From the NCBI GenBank assembly GCA_029721515.1, contig CM056559.1, forward strand, positions 8,247,001-8,311,000: DNA of 64,000 bases, given 5' to 3'. Positions 10,651 to 23,184 of this stretch are shown piece after piece (position 1 is the stretch's first letter; each line of letters starts with the position of its first letter). The notes below the pieces were generated by a model. The model did no database searches. It was not told where the DNA came from and saw only the letters and a list, made by a program, of their open reading frames with translations. The position numbers and the translations under genes were made by a program. This DNA comes from Synanceia verrucosa. Its lineage: Eukaryota > Chordata > Actinopteri > Perciformes > Synanceiidae.

Positions 10651-13600
10651 ACCCTCACTGTGCTGCAGACATCCGTTTAAGACGTGTTTACAGTGCTTAA
10701 ACCACCGGCATGCCTACATCCCTGCTCGTATAAACACAGAATGTGGTCGACCATGTGCACACCCGTATGTGAGTGCAGTGTTTACACAGAGCAGATACTG
10801 CAGTCTGCGCGGCTGTGGTTAAATACAGAACGGGATCGAAGCAACATAAGAACGAGGATGTTCCAGGAGGTCTTTGTAAAGGGTATCAGAGCTTTTGAGG
10901 GGCGAGGTGTAGTGTGTACACAGAGGTGAGGAGGAGGCATTGCTCAGGAATGTTGTAAAGCTGTGTGTAGAGTCAGCAGGCCAGTGAAAAAGCTTAGGTG
11001 CTGGATCTCTGCCAGAGTGGTGATGGGAAAAAACGAAGAAAAGACAGAAAATGGAGGAATGGGAATAAAAGAAAAGAATGGGATCCATAAAGAGAAATCT
11101 CAGGCGCGTTGTTCATTGAGCAGAGTCTTACACTTTCCATAAGAATACAGTCTGAGGTTTAATGAAATCTGTGAAGCTCTCTTCGGAATTGAATCAAAGC
11201 CCTTCCTGCCCTACTGCACCGTTTCTACCATTTCCATCTCCACTGCAGAGTGCATTCATCATCATCATCCTCTTCATCCTCTTTGTTTCATGCTGCCTAT
11301 CAGCAGCACATCTGTTTCACACACCGCTGTAGTTCCTGAGCACATTTCTATACCAGTCTACCCCAGCCAGGTGTATATGTGTCCCTATAGAGGCTCAGTG
11401 AAGGAACAGATACATTATATAAATCCACCCTCCCACTCAGAAGGAGACAAATTTAAAAAAAGACAAATAAAACTGTGATAAAACTCCAAAATACACACAC
11501 CAATAGAACAAAAGCGCCTAAGTTTTATTTCTAAGCTTCTTCTTTATCTGTTGGCATTCAAAGGTTTAAGGATTTCATGAAATATGAGATGTCATAGAGG
11601 TTAATTCAAGAGTCAGAAAGGAGACATGATGGTGTATTCAATGAAGGTAATTTATTGAAATAAAAGGCGCTAAATACAGGATTTGTATTGCTTCTCAATG
11701 ACATGGAATGGCGACCCTGTGGCTAGAAGCTAACAGTGCTAATGATAGCACTATTTACCTGCTTCCATGATACACCTCTGTAATACCGTCAGCCTTGTGG
11801 TGTCATAAATTTCAGGATAGACAGTTACTTTTTAAACTGATATTTCATTCACACATGCCAAGGGTCACCACTTGATTAGGACTGATCTACTGGAAGGAAT
11901 GAATGTCTTCTTACTGAGATATTGCAGTGAAGGCCAAAAATGTAAAGCTGCTGGTTGCACTGACAGGAAAAGTCACCAACATCAGTAGGATTCCTCCTCT
12001 GTACAAACTTTTACAGCAATCCATCCTTGAGAGATTCTGGACCAGAGCGGTAGATTGCCGAACATCGTCACAGAAATACGGAAATATGAGAATTTAAAGA
12101 GCAGGCATTTAAGAGAAGACAAGGCAGCGCTTAAAATTACAAAGCAAATGAGGAACTGCAGCAAGAGGGGAGAGAGCAGAGAATCTATGCAGGTTCATTT
12201 CAGATTTATCTCCATCTGAGCAAAAGTCCAATTTAGATCCACCCCCAACCCCCCTCTTCCCCCATTTGACCACATACCAATGCAGCCTCCCCTTCACAGC
12301 AAAACATAATTCAAGGACAGTGAGTCAGCCAACCAATATCTGTGGTACTGAAACCTGAGCCGCCATGAGACAAGCACAGAGCTGCGATGTCACAGGACGA
12401 GACCTCCACTCCGTCTACTTGCTGAGAGACGTGATGCGAGAAAGAGGGAGTGGAAACAGGAGGTGGTTGATGGGAGAAACTGGTTCCCTCATTCTAACAG
12501 CGATGTTGTTTTTGTTGCTTTTATTTCCTCGTCTGTGTGCAGTGGAGCACAAAGTTGAGACATTAGTATCATGCCACTCATAATCACCACCTGGGGAGGA
12601 GTGAGCGAGGAAAGGAAGGCAGAGCAACTGACCAATAGGAGGATAGGAGAGAACTGAGATAGAGAAATGAGGCTGAGGAATCAAGTGCATGGATGGTTGT
12701 ATGAAGTACTCCAGCATATACACACACAAGCATGCATTCATTACATCTCCCAGTATTTACTCTACAGATCTCTCCAGAAAACAACAGGATAGCTCCTCTC
12801 AACAACAGAACAAACATTTAAACCGGTGGCTCTGGTCCTGTGAGCACCTCCAAACACTCTCCTTATTTCCTGTCTTTATTTTCTTAAAACCATGCAGACT
12901 GAGACAAATTCCTGTGGGTGTGTTATTTAGGAGAGCTGTTGACCGCTTTGACAATGGTTGGCAAAGTGAGTCCTGTCCTTTGGTGCCAAGACATACAAGC
13001 CAGGAAGTCAAACACCCCACCAGGGAAAATTCATGATTCTGTCCACCAATGAGACATGGTGTGGAGAGACATTTAGGTTTTGTCAGGAGTTATTTAGAAT
13101 CTTAGTTCATTGTCTTTTTATCTTGCCAAGTTCATAGTGAAAAACGTCAAATTATGTTACAATGCAATGTTTTCCTCCAAGCGCCTATTGTAAACTCTCT
13201 TTTCTTCAGTGCAAAGATGGATTTCAGTGACGTCCTCCTTGGTGCTGTGAGATTTCCTGGTCCCCTGACACTGTGTGACACCAATTAGGAGGCTGTGGAT
13301 ATGACAAGCTATTGGTCCAAATGCTGTAACTGACACGAAAAAAACACTCTAGCTGTGTTCCTTTGTGTCTGATATTAGAGTGAGACTGGAGGGAGCAAAA
13401 CGAAGAGTCAAGAGAATTACAATTATAAGAAGGGAGGGGAAAAAAATGTTAACAGGGAGTTAAAAGAGGGGAAAAGAGGAAGGGGAGAATGGCTGATGTC
13501 AGTGTTGCAAAGGGAAGTTTTCTGTCGTCAGCCCACGCTTGACTGTCAACTGACAGAGCTGCCGATTCAGGCCTCACAGAAAATGAGTGACGAGAGCTGA

Positions 13601-13932
13601 AGTGCTGCTGAGAGTACTTGGAAATGTGAGCTAGATAGAGTTAGAAAGACTTCCCCCCCACTGTTTAGAGCAATGTAAAGTATTTTATTGTCCCCACAGA
13701 CGTTTACAATATGCTCACTGTCTCCACTAACTTTAGTAAAGCATTGAAATGTGTTTTACATAATGTAGCCTGTTTTACAGCTCCTAGGTTCCCTTCACAG
13801 CAGCGCTATGATGTCATCAAGTCAAGACAGAACAGGAGGGCCATTATTTTTTGTGCGGTGCGGTAATGTTCACATGGGTAAAACCTGGTTATGCTGGTAA
13901 TGGAACAAGAGAAGAGTTTGAATAAGGCCCTG

Positions 13933-13935
<3 letters not shown>

Positions 13936-13968
<33 letters not shown>

Positions 13969-14507
13969 GTGTGGGTGGGTCTGCCTTTTACCCACATTGG
14001 GGTCACACACTTGACTTAAGATCAGTTGATTGGGGACGGTAGGCCCGTCGCAACCGGATAGGCAAACTAGGCAATTGCCTAGGGCCCCCAGCTGAAAGGG
14101 GGGCCCCCGATAACAACTGGTAATATATTCAACAGCAACGACAACTTTGTGAGCGCAGCAGCGCCTCCCTAAATTTATTACATTAAACATTAAAAATTAA
14201 AGTGCAATGACATTGTTGTCAAAAGGTTTAGGGGCCCCAGGCCCCCCTTTTCCCCAAGGACCCCCAAATACTTTGGAATGGCCCTGGGGACTGGAATGTG
14301 CAACTGGAGACAAAATCCATGTCCCCAATTGTTCAAAGCTTGATTTTGGGTCAGTGGTTAGGGTTAGGATTAGGTTGAGGTTAGGTTTAGGTTTAGGATT
14401 AGGCAATTACTTGTTGTAGTTAGCCTTAGGGTAAATTTTCAGGAAATCAAAGTTTGTCCCCAAAGGAAGGGTAAAAATGCTTACATACCCCAAAGGTGAC
14501 TTTAACC

Positions 14508-14552
<45 letters not shown>
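13936..14552 (+). repeat. GT-linked interspersed repeat, copy 1, split by an insertion
   Basis: This is a repeat unit bounded by GT microsatellites (13,936-13,973 and 14,511-14,552). Its body starts with a GGGGTCACACACTTGACTTA type segment, contains TTAGGG-like hexamers at 14,355-14,402 and ends with a segment reading AGGAAATCAAAGTTTGTCCC. Nearly the same body recurs at 16,857-17,165 and, inverted, at 17,977-18,150. Compared with copy 2, this copy carries about 246 extra bases at 14,038-14,283. Confidence 0.85.
14038..14283. mobile_element. Short non-autonomous hAT-like insertion
   Basis: Alignment of repeat copy 1 with copy 2 shows a 246-base insertion. It is flanked by near-identical 8-mers, TTGGGGAC (14,030-14,037) and CTGGGGAC (14,284-14,291), which fits the 8-base target duplication of hAT elements. 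Its ends are imperfect inverted repeats (left TAGGCCCGTC, right reading inward CAGGGCCATT). The interior has the palindromic AGGCAATTGCCT and poly-G/poly-C tracts. It has no coding capacity. Confidence 0.6.
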
Positions 14553-14553
<1 letters not shown>

Positions 14554-16805
14554 ATGTAACGACTCATGCAAAAGAAAGCACACAACTGCCACCTGCCGAA
14601 ATGAATGGCGTCAATTTGCGTGAACCCTGACGAGGACGCAACTGGCAAATCACAGACAGATGTTGCAGTGCAGAGCGCACCGCTGCGTGTCACACAGCTG
14701 CCAGTTTAATGCAGGAAACAAGTTTGAGAGCTCGTGAAAAAAAAAAAAATCCATAAAGACGTGTTCAGCTACCGTTTAGGAAAATTAAAAACAGGGAGCT
14801 GTTCTCTGCATTTCTGACTATATGGAAAAGTGTCCGTTCCTGTTACAGCAGTGTTTTTTTCACAAGGGTCACACACAAACGTAAAGCCACAGCATGACAT
14901 TAGTTGTGCTTGACTGACCGTGAGAGCTGGCTATCAGTGGCTGAAGGGAAAACATGGCAGGGTTAGATATTAGACCCAGCCGAGGCCAGGAAGTCTTAGC
15001 TCTGCAACGTGTCCAGTGACTGGCGCAGCGATTAGCTGACGGTTAGCTGACCTGACGGTGGTTTGAATTTATAAGTCCCAGTAGACAGCGGAGGCAATCA
15101 TATCAGTAACGCTGAGAAAGCCTGACACAGCATACACCAGCAGCGTGTGTAAAACAAGCCTCTGGAGCTGACTGAAAATGAAATAGATCTGCAGCAGCGC
15201 AAAGAACGCAAAAAGACATATAGGATGCAGCAGGTTCAAAGTGAGGTCGGATGATGGTCCAACACCACCTATAGGACTTAATGTGGTGGAACATGGGACG
15301 TCCTGACTCCTCAGTCACATGTACTGTCAAAATGAATGCCCTGACATGACTTGGCCGTCTGCCCTTGTCAGGACTTGGGATGGATGCTGTATGTGGTAAT
15401 AATGTTGAATATTATGGAAGGAAATCATTTTACTTAGATGTGAAGAAGCTCTTGGATGACAGGTGAAAAAAACTCTCTCTTTTGCATTTTGGATTCACCA
15501 TGACCTGGATAACCATGACAAATATTTGTGTTACTTTCTTCCTTCATGATGTAATGAGGTACAAAAAATATTTACCTGTCATAAAAACACAGCTGGAGGT
15601 TGCATCTGTCACACAGTTACATGCACAAAGACTTTTTACTTACTTGTTTGTTATACTTTTTGATGACAAATTATGGTTTATGAGGACTCCGTAAGTAGTA
15701 TACTAACTAGTCCATCACAAATTCTGTCATCTGTTCCACATGTCCTCATTCTGTCTCCTTTTTTCCAAACTTGCAACAATTTGGCTCTCATGCATTGATT
15801 GATTGATTCATGACTTTCATTCATCAGTTCAGGTTTATAGGGGCTCTATAAAGCATGAACAGCTGTTATGATTTTTTTTTTTTAAAAAAAACATCACTTT
15901 TTGCCAAAGTCTGACAATTACATCCTTCATTAAGGGTGAGTTTTACTTTCTTTCTGCAGAAGACAGGAGGAAAGAGGAAGGGCGGCTTAATTTGACAGTG
16001 CCTCTGATGCAGATAAAACAGCATGAGTCTAACTGGTTCTCTCACTGAAGTGAAACTGTAAATTGGCTAAAACTGCAATAGCTAGCTGTAGTTTTCCACA
16101 AGTAATGATCATGTTTCGCTGGGACAGAATGACAACACATATGTCATCTGAAACATGAAAATAAGGACCGTCTAAGGGCTTTTAAGGACATTTTTAAAAG
16201 CAGTTTACATAACCGGTCCAGGCCTGTGACCCCAACAATCTCACCTGTCTGAGAATGAGCAGTCACTTTGACTGCTGCCCAGATAAAGACTGGATAAATT
16301 ATTGCAACACCCTGTGACTCAAGCCTCTGAGAGCGTCGTAGAAATTTGATGTTTGGAAGAGAATACAGGAGATGAGATTGAAAAAGAGGTTGAAGTGATC
16401 ACAGATGAAGATAGGAGACTACAGGGAGAGAAAAATCTAAAAAGAATAAAATCTACAAACTCAAACCTCAGCGCTATGCAGTAAGAAAATGCTGTCCTTT
16501 GCTTTCTCTAAAATGCTCCTAAGCCCACGCTCTACATCCACTTTGATCCAATTAACTTGCTGTCAAATGGGAACCATGTTGATAATTAGTGCAGAGTTGT
16601 GGTGATAAAGCTGGAAGTGTGTCACCTTCCAGAACTGGGACACTTTAAGCTATGGGCGGGGTAATGGGGACACTCACTCACATCATCAGACACACACTCA
16701 CATGACTTAACATGACAATTTATATAGTACAGTATAGTATAGTTATCCTTTTATAATAACCAGGATTGATTCTGGGTGTTTCTTTTAGGTCACTCAATTA
16801 GGTCA

Positions 16806-16809
<4 letters not shown>

Positions 16810-16848
<39 letters not shown>

Positions 16849-16854
16849 TTCTGT

Positions 16855-16890
<36 letters not shown>

Positions 16891-17165
16891 CCTGTCTTAT
16901 GTCGACATTGGGGTCACACACTTGACTTAATACCAGTTGATTGGGGACAGCATATGCAACTGGGGACAAAGTCCATGTCCCCAGTTGTTAAAACTTTGAG
17001 TTTGGATCAGTGGTTAGGGTTAGGATGAGGTTAGGGTTAGGGTTAGAGTGTTAGTTGTTGTAGTTATGCTTCGGGTAAGTTTTTAGGAAATCAAAGTTTG
17101 TCCCTAAAGAGAGGGTAAAAATGTCTAAATAGCCCAAAGGTGACTTAAATCAACATATATGTGTG
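16810..17165 (+). repeat. GT-linked interspersed repeat, copy 2, with flanking microsatellites
   Basis: A (CT)n run at 16,810-16,842 and (GT)n at 16,859-16,889 lead into an uninterrupted copy of the repeat described at 13,936-14,552. Its TTAGGG-like run is at 17,012-17,047. It serves as the empty-site reference for the insertion in copy 1. Confidence 0.85.
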
Positions 17166-17384
17166 TGTATGTGTGGACTGGTATTATTTATGGTTATGTG
17201 GACATAAATGTGTTCACACAGTCACATTGTGGGGACTCATTTGGGGACAACATTTAATGTTATTGTAAGGTTAGACAAGGGTTAGGGTTAGGTTTACATG
17301 GGTAGTGGATATGGTTAGGGTCAAGGAAGTGTCCAGGAAATGAATGTAAGTCAATGTAATGTCCCCACAAAACACAAATACACA

Positions 17385-17427
<43 letters not shown>
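17166..17427 (+). repeat. Second TTAGGG-bearing repeat ending in (GT)n
   Basis: A distinct repeat runs from a segment reading CACATTGTGGGGACTCATTT through degenerate TTAGGG units (17,270-17,324) to GTAAGTCAATGTAATGTCCCC. It ends in (GT)n at 17,386-17,426. The same architecture (GGGGAC segment, TTAGGG core, GT tail) is shared with the neighbouring repeat, but the sequence differs. Confidence 0.75.
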
Positions 17428-17971
17428 AGGGTACATTTGGGACAAATTGCCCATCTAAGGAGGAGAGGGAGGAATGAGTGAAACTAGCAGATACAGTCCA
17501 TCACCTTTTCATTTCTTCACTTCACACAGTGATGAGAGCACAGTGACACACTGTGACACACCTCTCCACCCTCTACCAACGAGCCCATCACAGACTCTGT
17601 CATCTGTATCACTGATCCTCATTCTGTCTCCTTCTTCCTCAACTTCTCTTCTGCTGAACTGACTGTTATGTCTTGCTCTCGTTCATTGTTCCCATTTGCT
17701 GCTACATAATTGATGAAAATCAATGTTATTTTCCACACACGGGGTATGACACTTGTTGAGGTCGCTCATGAGAGTTGGGCTAATACTACCCTCTGCTGGA
17801 TTATATTTGTATCACAATATATGTCATGGCTGATACATGAAATGTGCAATTTTTGATTTATATAAATCCCATCAATGCCCTTTACTGGTGGGTCTCACTT
17901 CAACGATCACAATTTGCATAAGCAATATCTAAACTGGTCATAAGTGGTTGACATATGAAATCCACACATGT

Positions 17972-17976
<5 letters not shown>

Positions 17977-18010
<34 letters not shown>

Positions 18011-18145
18011 GACAAACTTTGATTTCCTAAAAACTTACCACTGACCCAAAATCAAGATTTGAACACTTAGGGACATGTCCCCAATCACACATGCCATCCC
18101 CAATCAACTGGTATTAAGTCAAGTGTGGTTGACCTCAAACACATA

Positions 18146-18180
<35 letters not shown>
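17977..18180 (-). repeat. GT-linked interspersed repeat, copy 3, inverted and internally deleted
   Basis: This is the reverse complement of the repeat at 16,857-17,165, bounded by (CA)n at 17,977-18,008 and 18,149-18,180. The TTAGGG-like core and the following 20-30 bases are missing: the sequence passes directly from CAGTGGT to AAGTTTTTAGG. The copy is therefore about 100 bases shorter inside. Confidence 0.8.
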
Positions 18181-18182
<2 letters not shown>

Positions 18183-21100
18183 CTTACAGTCTTTTAGTTT
18201 TGAGTTAACAAATCTACTGAAGTTTGAAATAGAGATATTATGAAGGAATATGGCACTGGTGGGTGTTGGACAGAATGATGTATTGGCCAGTATCAAGACT
18301 ACCGTTGCAGTGCCAGAAATAGATTCATATGATCATATATAATGATATGATTTCTATAAAACACATGTGTGGCTGTGATGTTCAAATCCTGCCAGAGGCT
18401 TCTTTTATTTTATTTTCTACCAGCAGAATGAACACTAAGAACACTTCCTCCTGCCACCAGAGGGCACTATATCATTATATAAAATGGCAACTAAAACACT
18501 TTCCTAGTACTATATTACAGTGAAAAATATGAGGAGATCATGAGATATGTTATTAGATGAACTGTCTAATTTAACCAAAGGCATATTCTCTTCCCTTTCC
18601 CAGAAAGGCAACATGCTGAACTCTGCTGTGAACAAAGTGAAGCAAGCTGGAGGCAAAGCTTGTTCACACATCACACATTTTATTACAGAAAACAAAGAAA
18701 AGTGTAAATTTGTTTAGGGTTGCTGTAAAAATACTTGAAATAAAAGTAGGACAAATGTACTTCATGTAACCTTAAATCACCTAAACCTTGAGGCACATCT
18801 AAGGTTAACTCTATTAACTGTCGGAAACCACTAAAAATCCTGCCAGGAGAGCACTGTCTCGTGGTTGGAGAGTATTTGTTTTGTGTGTTCTGAAGCAAGG
18901 CCAATAAAATTTTATCTTATCTTGTGTAATGATTCACAGATGATCACACATCCTTTATAAATCATATAAACCAGAGGATACGAAAACCAAAGTCAGCATT
19001 AAAAAAAATGTGCCACTGCCCCCCACTGTCGGCCTCCACTAGATCAAATCCCAACATTAAAATACAGGAATGCTGAGCAATTACCGCTGATCCCAGAGTA
19101 ATTTAACCAAACAAACCACTGTCAGTCACAGGCTGGGTCTCTTAAGGATATGTCCATTCTATTGTACCTAGCTTACTGTCTATGAAGGGCAAGGTAAAAA
19201 GAAAAATCTGCCCTGACTTTATCTCCCATGTCTCACAGCAGCAGATCGTGTGCTTTGCAAAGGCTGACCACCACTGTTGCCAAAATATACTCTAGGTCAT
19301 TATCAGAATAAACATAAATGTGTGTTATATAACCACAGAAAAAAAGGACCAAAAAGACAATTGACACCATTGAGTAAAAATAGAAGTCAAACTGTGGTCT
19401 TGTTCCATGAATTACATCCATGTTCTGAAGCAAAGTCAATGAATTTAGTTCCACATTATTAACGCATATGGAATTACATACAGGAACACTGCAATGCATT
19501 TTTTTTTCTCATGCGGAGATCATTGGAAGGTTTCCCTGCTGTTTTTAATCAGAAAGTCCAAAACCATGCCCAATTTACAGGGATTAGAATTACAGAGAAG
19601 ATGCCGACTGTATGTCCACAGATGGTCAAGCAGGGGATCAGCTCTGGGCTACATCTACAGTCCATGCACTCCCATACTGAGGAGAGTTGAGGAACAATGA
19701 GATTAGTCAGAGTTACATTCCCACATAAAAGATTCCTCTAATAGGCCAGTAAAGGTGTGGAAAACGAAGTGCTTCATCAAATCTACTTCCAACTCATCCC
19801 TTCATGGATAGAAAATGATCCAGTAGGACAATCACTCCAGGAAATGTGCATGTATTTGGTGAAAACTTTGTATTTGTCAGCTCTCAGTCCAAATACACTT
19901 TATTACATACTTACTTCTTCCAATGGCCAGGCAATGATAAAACAAGATGTTTCCATTTACACTCATTAGTCTTGCTACATAGAGGGCCAGTGTGCAGAGT
20001 TTAGGGAGGGATGTTGGTAAGAATGGAACATAGCATTCAGTAGGTTGTAATCTGACCCCAAGAAGCCACTAAATCCACGACACGCACTGCTCCTTTAAGT
20101 AAAGCAGTTAGCTCATGCAGCACTTTATGAACCCCTCTAAAGTATCTTTTTAAACAGTCTAGTTTCACTGCTATAATCTCTGAAAAACATCATTTCTTCT
20201 TATAGCACTGTAAAATGATTGCTGTAAGCACTCATAAAATAACATCACGTTTTATAATAGCGTGTAAGCTAGAGTATCATAATACTTTATAACTGCTGGT
20301 CACTCACTAACTTTTTTTGAAAGGATTCTCATGTCATGTAAGACATAATAATCACTTTAAAATGCATTACAGTCTGATTATTAAAGTGGGGTTTAGGCAG
20401 ATATAATACATTACAAGCTGAAGTCATTATTAACGGTCATTATTATCTTTAAGCAAAGTGATGATGGATGATGGACATTTTGTTCATGTCATTTTTCCAT
20501 AAACAACTCACTCTAAACACTAAAAAAAAAAAATAATAATTTACCTAAAGCCATAAACAATATAACAGGTCATTATAGACAATGTACTGAGTACTAGGTA
20601 TTCTAATTTGACACAATTTCAATTTTAACACATTAAAAGGTGCTACAAAATGTCTAAGTAATGTTCTATGCAGATGACACAATGGTGCATTTCAAAGCCA
20701 AAGGCTGTCTCAATGCCACAGAATAATGAAATCTTTAATCTGAATGGGAGAATGAAGGTTTGTCTTCTTTACATTAGAGGAACAGATAAACTGTGCACTT
20801 GGTTCAAATTCTTTCACATCCTAGAAAAAGCAACATGCAGCAAGTCAACAAATTCAGTTTTGATGCTAATTAAACAGGTAATTTAAGACCTTAAATGGGA
20901 TAAAAACATAAGTTTGCGGTGACTCGAATAAAAAAAGGGAACTTTGAAGCACTCGTTGTTCACAAAAAACGAAATGAGTCATTTTCTTATCTCGTTAATC
21001 ATCAGGATGAAAAGAAAGTACATAAACCCTGAAATTTAGAGAAGTAGACTTAAAATCTATCGCTCCTGTAGGGGACACTGCATCAAGAATTCCTTTCTAA

Positions 21101-21675
21101 ATTCACAATTAAAAGAGGAGAAGCATAGCTGAAATGTCTGCTGGACAGCTAAGCTTGCCCTGAGAAAGTTTTTTGTTGGTTTTATCAGATTCTTTTGTAT
21201 GAAAATCAGACCATTTCTTTAGCTCTTGGGAGATCGTAAGTACAATATTATTTTAACATTAAGAAAGGAATTGCTAATATAATAATTCATCAATCCACTT
21301 CTCGTTTCAACTGCTTATTGTGATTTATGTGTTGCAGTCTAAATTCCACAACAACTTCAATGTTTTTCCAGTTTTTAAAAAAATGCTCTAGCTGGAGTAC
21401 CATTTAACCCCACAACACAATGGTGTCTAGTTATTTAGCAACTTTTAAAGTCTTCTGTGAGGGATTATTTGGTCATCATCATCATCATCTTAACATATTT
21501 AATATGCAAATACTCAAACTCAAACTCAAACTGCCGGTATGTTTACTCAGCCATGACATGTTAAAGGCTCCAGCACCCTCACAGCTCAGTGTTTACTGTA
21601 CAGATAGTGACAGCACCTGCTTATGGTGGCACTCCCTTGACTCACATTCCCAGAAACTACTAGAACACCTCCAGC

Positions 21676-22850
21676 ATGGTGAGTCTTACACAAATACTTA
21701 TAACTTTGTGGAGCTGAATGTGTGAACCAAAAAGTACTTCATATTGAATTGGCTTTTGAAAATCATCCTGAAAGTTCTCAGCTCCAGGTCGTGTTTCTAT
21801 CATTACCCATCACTGTTTGCCTCACCTTCCCCCTTCCTCGTCCTTTTCTCCTCCGTGTCCTCCTCCTTCTCCTCCCTCCTCCTCCCCTTTTCTCTCCAGG
21901 TGCTCAATTGTACAAAGATAGATGAGGTGCTGGAGAGGTACTACCTGTCACCGTCTTATGGCATCGAGTTCTGCATTGGTTTCCCTGGCAACCTTTTGGT
22001 TGTACTCGGCTACATATTTTGCTTGCCAGTGTGGCAGAGCTGTAATATTTATCTCTTCAGCCTGGCGGTCTCTGACCTTATTTTTCTCTGCACACTGCCA
22101 CGCCTTTCATACCTGTACGCAAATGACCAATCAGAGACCAGTCCCTTTGCTTGTATTATCAACCGCTATGTGCTGCATGTCAACCTTTACTCTTCCATCC
22201 TGTTTATGGTTTGGCTTAGCATGGACCGCCTTCTTCTCATAAGACATCCAACACGGAACCACTACCTGTTGAGGCCACGATCAGCCCTTATTGTGACGGG
22301 GCTGAGCTGGCTAGCTGTCAATGTGGAAGTCGCTCCAATGGTTTCACTGATGGTCAATGACCTTCAGAGCGCAAACTGGAGTCGCTGCAAGGATTTTGCC
22401 AGCCTGAAAGGAGACATCAATACATTGGGCTACAGCCTGGGGCTAACCCTGACTGGTTACATTCTCCCTCTGCTTGGACTTTGTGTTTTCTCCTACCAAA
22501 TTGCACATTTGCTCCGGGTCCAGGAAAGGGCTATACAGCGCAGGTCAGCATCATACAAGCGGCCTCTCAGGGTCGCTGCATCGGCGGCAGTCATGTTTCT
22601 GGTTCTCTACACACCCTACCACGTGCTGAGAAATGTCAGAATAGCATCTCAGCAGCCCTGGGCTGGACTGCAACTGTGTACAAGGAAGTATATAGAGGGG
22701 ATTTACATCATCACCAGACCACTGGCCTTCATGCACAGTGTCATTAACCCTGTCTTCTACTTTTTCATGGGTGACAAGTTCAGAGAGCTCCTACTCGCTA
22801 AGCTCAGAAAACTGTCCAGAAACACAGAGCAACAAAGAGAACCAGTATGA
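21676..22850 (+). CDS. sucnr1: Succinate receptor 1 (class A GPCR)
   Basis: Plasma-membrane G-protein-coupled receptor for extracellular succinate. The predicted CDS joins 21,676-21,678 (ATG only, followed by donor GTGAGT) to 21,900-22,850 (after acceptor CTCTCCAG), giving 317 residues starting MVLNCTKIDEVLERYYLS. The longer open frame from 21,744 only adds 52 residues of translated polypyrimidine tract. Seven hydrophobic segments are visible. Family signatures include IYLFSLAVSD (TM2), NRYVLH (TM3), TPYHVLRNVRIAS (TM6) and NPVFYFF (TM7, the NPxxY region). Residues corresponding to the basic succinate-binding set of human SUCNR1 are kept: Arg90, His94, Arg245 and Arg274. Cys86 and Cys164 can form the extracellular disulfide, and NCT (4-6) and NWS (160-162) are glycosylation sequons. 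The TM3 DRY motif reads DRL here. Human SUCNR1 is about 330-334 residues. P2Y receptors are the nearest alternatives but fit less well. Confidence 0.93.
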
Positions 22851-23178
22851 CAAAATTCAACTCAGGGTCCCTTAATATGAAACACATGTCAACACATCCA
22901 AACGTGAATAATGTCATTATTTTTTCATTGTTTCATAGCTTCATTGATGTAAACTATCGTATAATTAATTCAGCGTAACATTTGTCATTCCTGATAATTT
23001 ATTTAATAGATGTCAAGATATCCAAAAAGTGTTTAACTTGAGGTTAAGTTACCTTTCATGTTGAGAAAATAATAAAAAATTATTTTAAAAAAATAACATT
23101 TAAAAGACCCAAGTCAGTACCTCTAATAGGCATAAGTATGTACAGTATGTGCAAGTTTCTATTTCCATTTCCAATGTA

Positions 23179-23184
23179 AATAAA
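23179..23184 (+). terminator. Candidate poly(A) signal of sucnr1
   Basis: AATAAA lies about 330 bases after the stop codon in AT-rich sequence. Another AATAAA-like run near 23,070 is an alternative. Confidence 0.5.

Larger units (their letters stand above)
6540..21675. other. Intergenic region rich in repeats, no supported protein gene
   Basis: About 15 kb in which no frame resembles a known protein. Supported contents are listed separately: an inverted-repeat pair, a minisatellite, GATA and GT microsatellites, three copies of a GT-linked repeat, a hAT-like insertion and TTAGGG-like tracts. A CpG-bearing patch at about 10,540-10,650 contains two opposed CCAAT boxes and could be regulatory. 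The segment 18,880-18,925 ends in a 'CAATAAAATTTTATCTTATCTT' type tail seen at the 3' ends of fish LINE/SINE copies. The rest is unremarkable AT-rich sequence. Confidence 0.55.

Noticed and set aside
12365..12583. 72-codon frame with a hydrophobic stretch
   Set aside because: Hydrophobic run is compatible with a signal peptide, but there is no family match, splice context or composition shift; kept as noise.
14355..17324. TTAGGG runs as telomere or assembly-end signal
   Set aside because: They are short, degenerate, and embedded in recurring interspersed repeats; the sequence continues normally on both sides.
19494..19700. 68-codon frame near 19.5 kb
   Set aside because: No recognisable motif and no splice sites supporting an exon.
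21744..21899. Extra 52 residues at the N-terminus of the sucnr1 open frame
   Set aside because: They translate a polypyrimidine tract ending in a splice acceptor, and the family N-terminus starts after it.
21744..22850. P2Y-type purinergic receptor instead of sucnr1
   Set aside because: NRYVLH, TPYHVLRNVRIAS and the ITRPLAF segment match SUCNR1, and aadac/igsf10 neighbours agree.
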